This document shows positions 63,465 to 64,000 of a stretch of 64,000 nucleotides of DNA, in pieces (position 1 is the first letter of the stretch; every line of letters begins with the position of its first letter). Under the pieces are notes generated by a model. It saw only the letters and a program-made list of their open reading frames with translations, was not told the origin of the DNA and ran no database searches. The stretch lies in the NCBI GenBank assembly GCA_949948835.1, contig CATLHF010000006.1, positions 1 through 64,000 on the forward strand. The letters are read 5' to 3'. The position numbers were made by a program, and so were the translations under genes. Source of the stretch: an uncultured Clostridia bacterium. GTDB taxonomy: Bacteria; Bacillota; Clostridia; TANB77; CAG-508.

Positions 63465-64000
63465 TTATCCTAATAATTTTATTTTTTTATCTAATTTTAT
63501 AATTACATCTTCTTTTGAAATTGATAGAGGTATCTTTTTTTCTAAAATATCCGTTTCATATAGATACGCTTCTATTGTTTCTTTTATTTGTAATTTAACT
63601 ACCATGTTTTCTAAGTTAATCATTCTTGTATCAAATAAACTACGAAGAATTTCAAAATCCTTTTCCTGTTTTGTTATTTTATTCATGCATTTTAATTCTT
63701 CTGCTTTTTGAATTAGCATTTTTTGTAGTTTTGTTATTTTTTCTTGTAACTCTTTTGTTTTTCCAATACATTCTCCATTTTCTAAATACAAAAAACAGTA
63801 ATAACGAAATTCATAAATTTGTTTTATCAATTCTTCTTTTTTACTTGTTTTTTCAATTTGGTCAATTTCATCAATTTTTATTTTAAAACAATCCATAATT
63901 ATTTTTTCTAATGCAATGCTATCTACCATAATTTTTTCTTTTAATTGTTCTTGGGTTAAATCTAAACCGGATAATAACTCTAACTTTTCTTCTAGTTTTG
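63465..64000 (-). CDS. Helical protein of unknown function, C-terminal part (5' end outside window)
   Basis: The open frame continues through the right edge of the window (KLEELEKLELLSG-like helix just inside it), so the start is not visible; the in-frame Met at 63929 is internal. The visible 178 codons are almost all helical and charged: IKIDEIDQIEKTSKKEELIK, CIGKTKELQEKITKLQKM and VKLQIKETIEAYLYET. No domain recognised; perhaps a coiled-coil adaptor. It lies 15 bp upstream of the beta-CASP gene and is likely in one operon with it. Confidence 0.7.
   Translation of the reverse strand, partial: KLEEKLELLSGLDLTQEQLKEKIMVDSIALEKIIMDCFKIKIDEIDQIEKTSKKEELIKQIYEFRYYCFLYLENGECIGKTKELQEKITKLQKMLIQKAEELKCMNKITKQEKDFEILRSLFDTRMINLENMVVKLQIKETIEAYLYETDILEKKIPLSISKEDVIIKLDKKIKLLG

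Overview
The window is AT-rich DNA from a low-GC, spore-forming member of the Clostridia, probably an uncultured gut species. The evidence is a clear spo0A, a ylmC-type sporulation gene, a SpoVB-like flippase, disA-radA, gatCAB, a serS T-box, sigma-A type promoters and Firmicute Shine-Dalgarno sites. Most genes are on the minus strand.

Layout. 1-4.4 kb: 5' part of a huge secreted InlB-repeat surface protein. 4.9-12.6 kb: spo0A, a YigZ-type protein, a flavoprotein, a P-loop kinase-like protein, a PLP lyase, a WG-repeat protein and a CNNM/CorC protein. 12.6-16.7 kb: a thioester-domain-like surface protein with a sortase homologue that lacks its catalytic residues, a DUF2974 hydrolase and a Nudix protein. 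16.8-26 kb: two paralogous membrane-anchored zincins flanking a mobilizable element (large serine recombinase, MobV relaxase, probable oriT, TnpV), a tRNA-Leu and an ogt-like gene. 26-32 kb: HU, a flippase, an orphan VirD4/TraG-like ATPase, an XRE regulator and a replication-relaxation-like protein. 32-38 kb: S1-domain protein, two pseudouridine synthases, TagA-type transferase, LspA, a polytopic membrane protein and YlmC. 38-40.4 kb: a DinD-nuclease pair behind a 25-bp palindrome. 40.8-50.6 kb: T-box/serS, engB, DUF4364, a SpoU-type methyltransferase, mfd, mscL, CYTH, rpsT. 50.6-59.1 kb: gatBAC, cyclophilin, a pilin-like/FGE fusion, disA, radA. 59.1-59.5 kb: a probable type I toxin-antitoxin locus. 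59.5-64 kb: GH15 enzyme, a structured RNA, a beta-CASP hydrolase and a partial gene.

Main discovery. Ten genes look broken by +1 frameshifts, including lspA, rluD, a SpoU-type methyltransferase, ylmC and the serine recombinase. I found thirteen break points. All thirteen are the same event: an in-frame CGG codon whose C must be skipped so that the next three bases are read as GGN (glycine), in most cases at a glycine that is conserved in the family. Skipping only that C restores a full-length protein in every case, including four proteins with N- and C-terminal halves in different frames and three genes that need two skips. I found no CGG used as ordinary arginine in the housekeeping genes. 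In-frame CGG that must be read as Arg occurs only in accessory genes (surface protein, zincins, small mobile-element ORFs). This suggests that CGG is unassigned, or has become a +1 recoding codon (CGGN read as Gly), in this organism. A systematic sequencing artefact is the main alternative, but it does not easily explain why all thirteen fall exactly on in-frame Gly codon boundaries. Coordinates of recoded genes are given as one continuous span that includes the extra base or bases.
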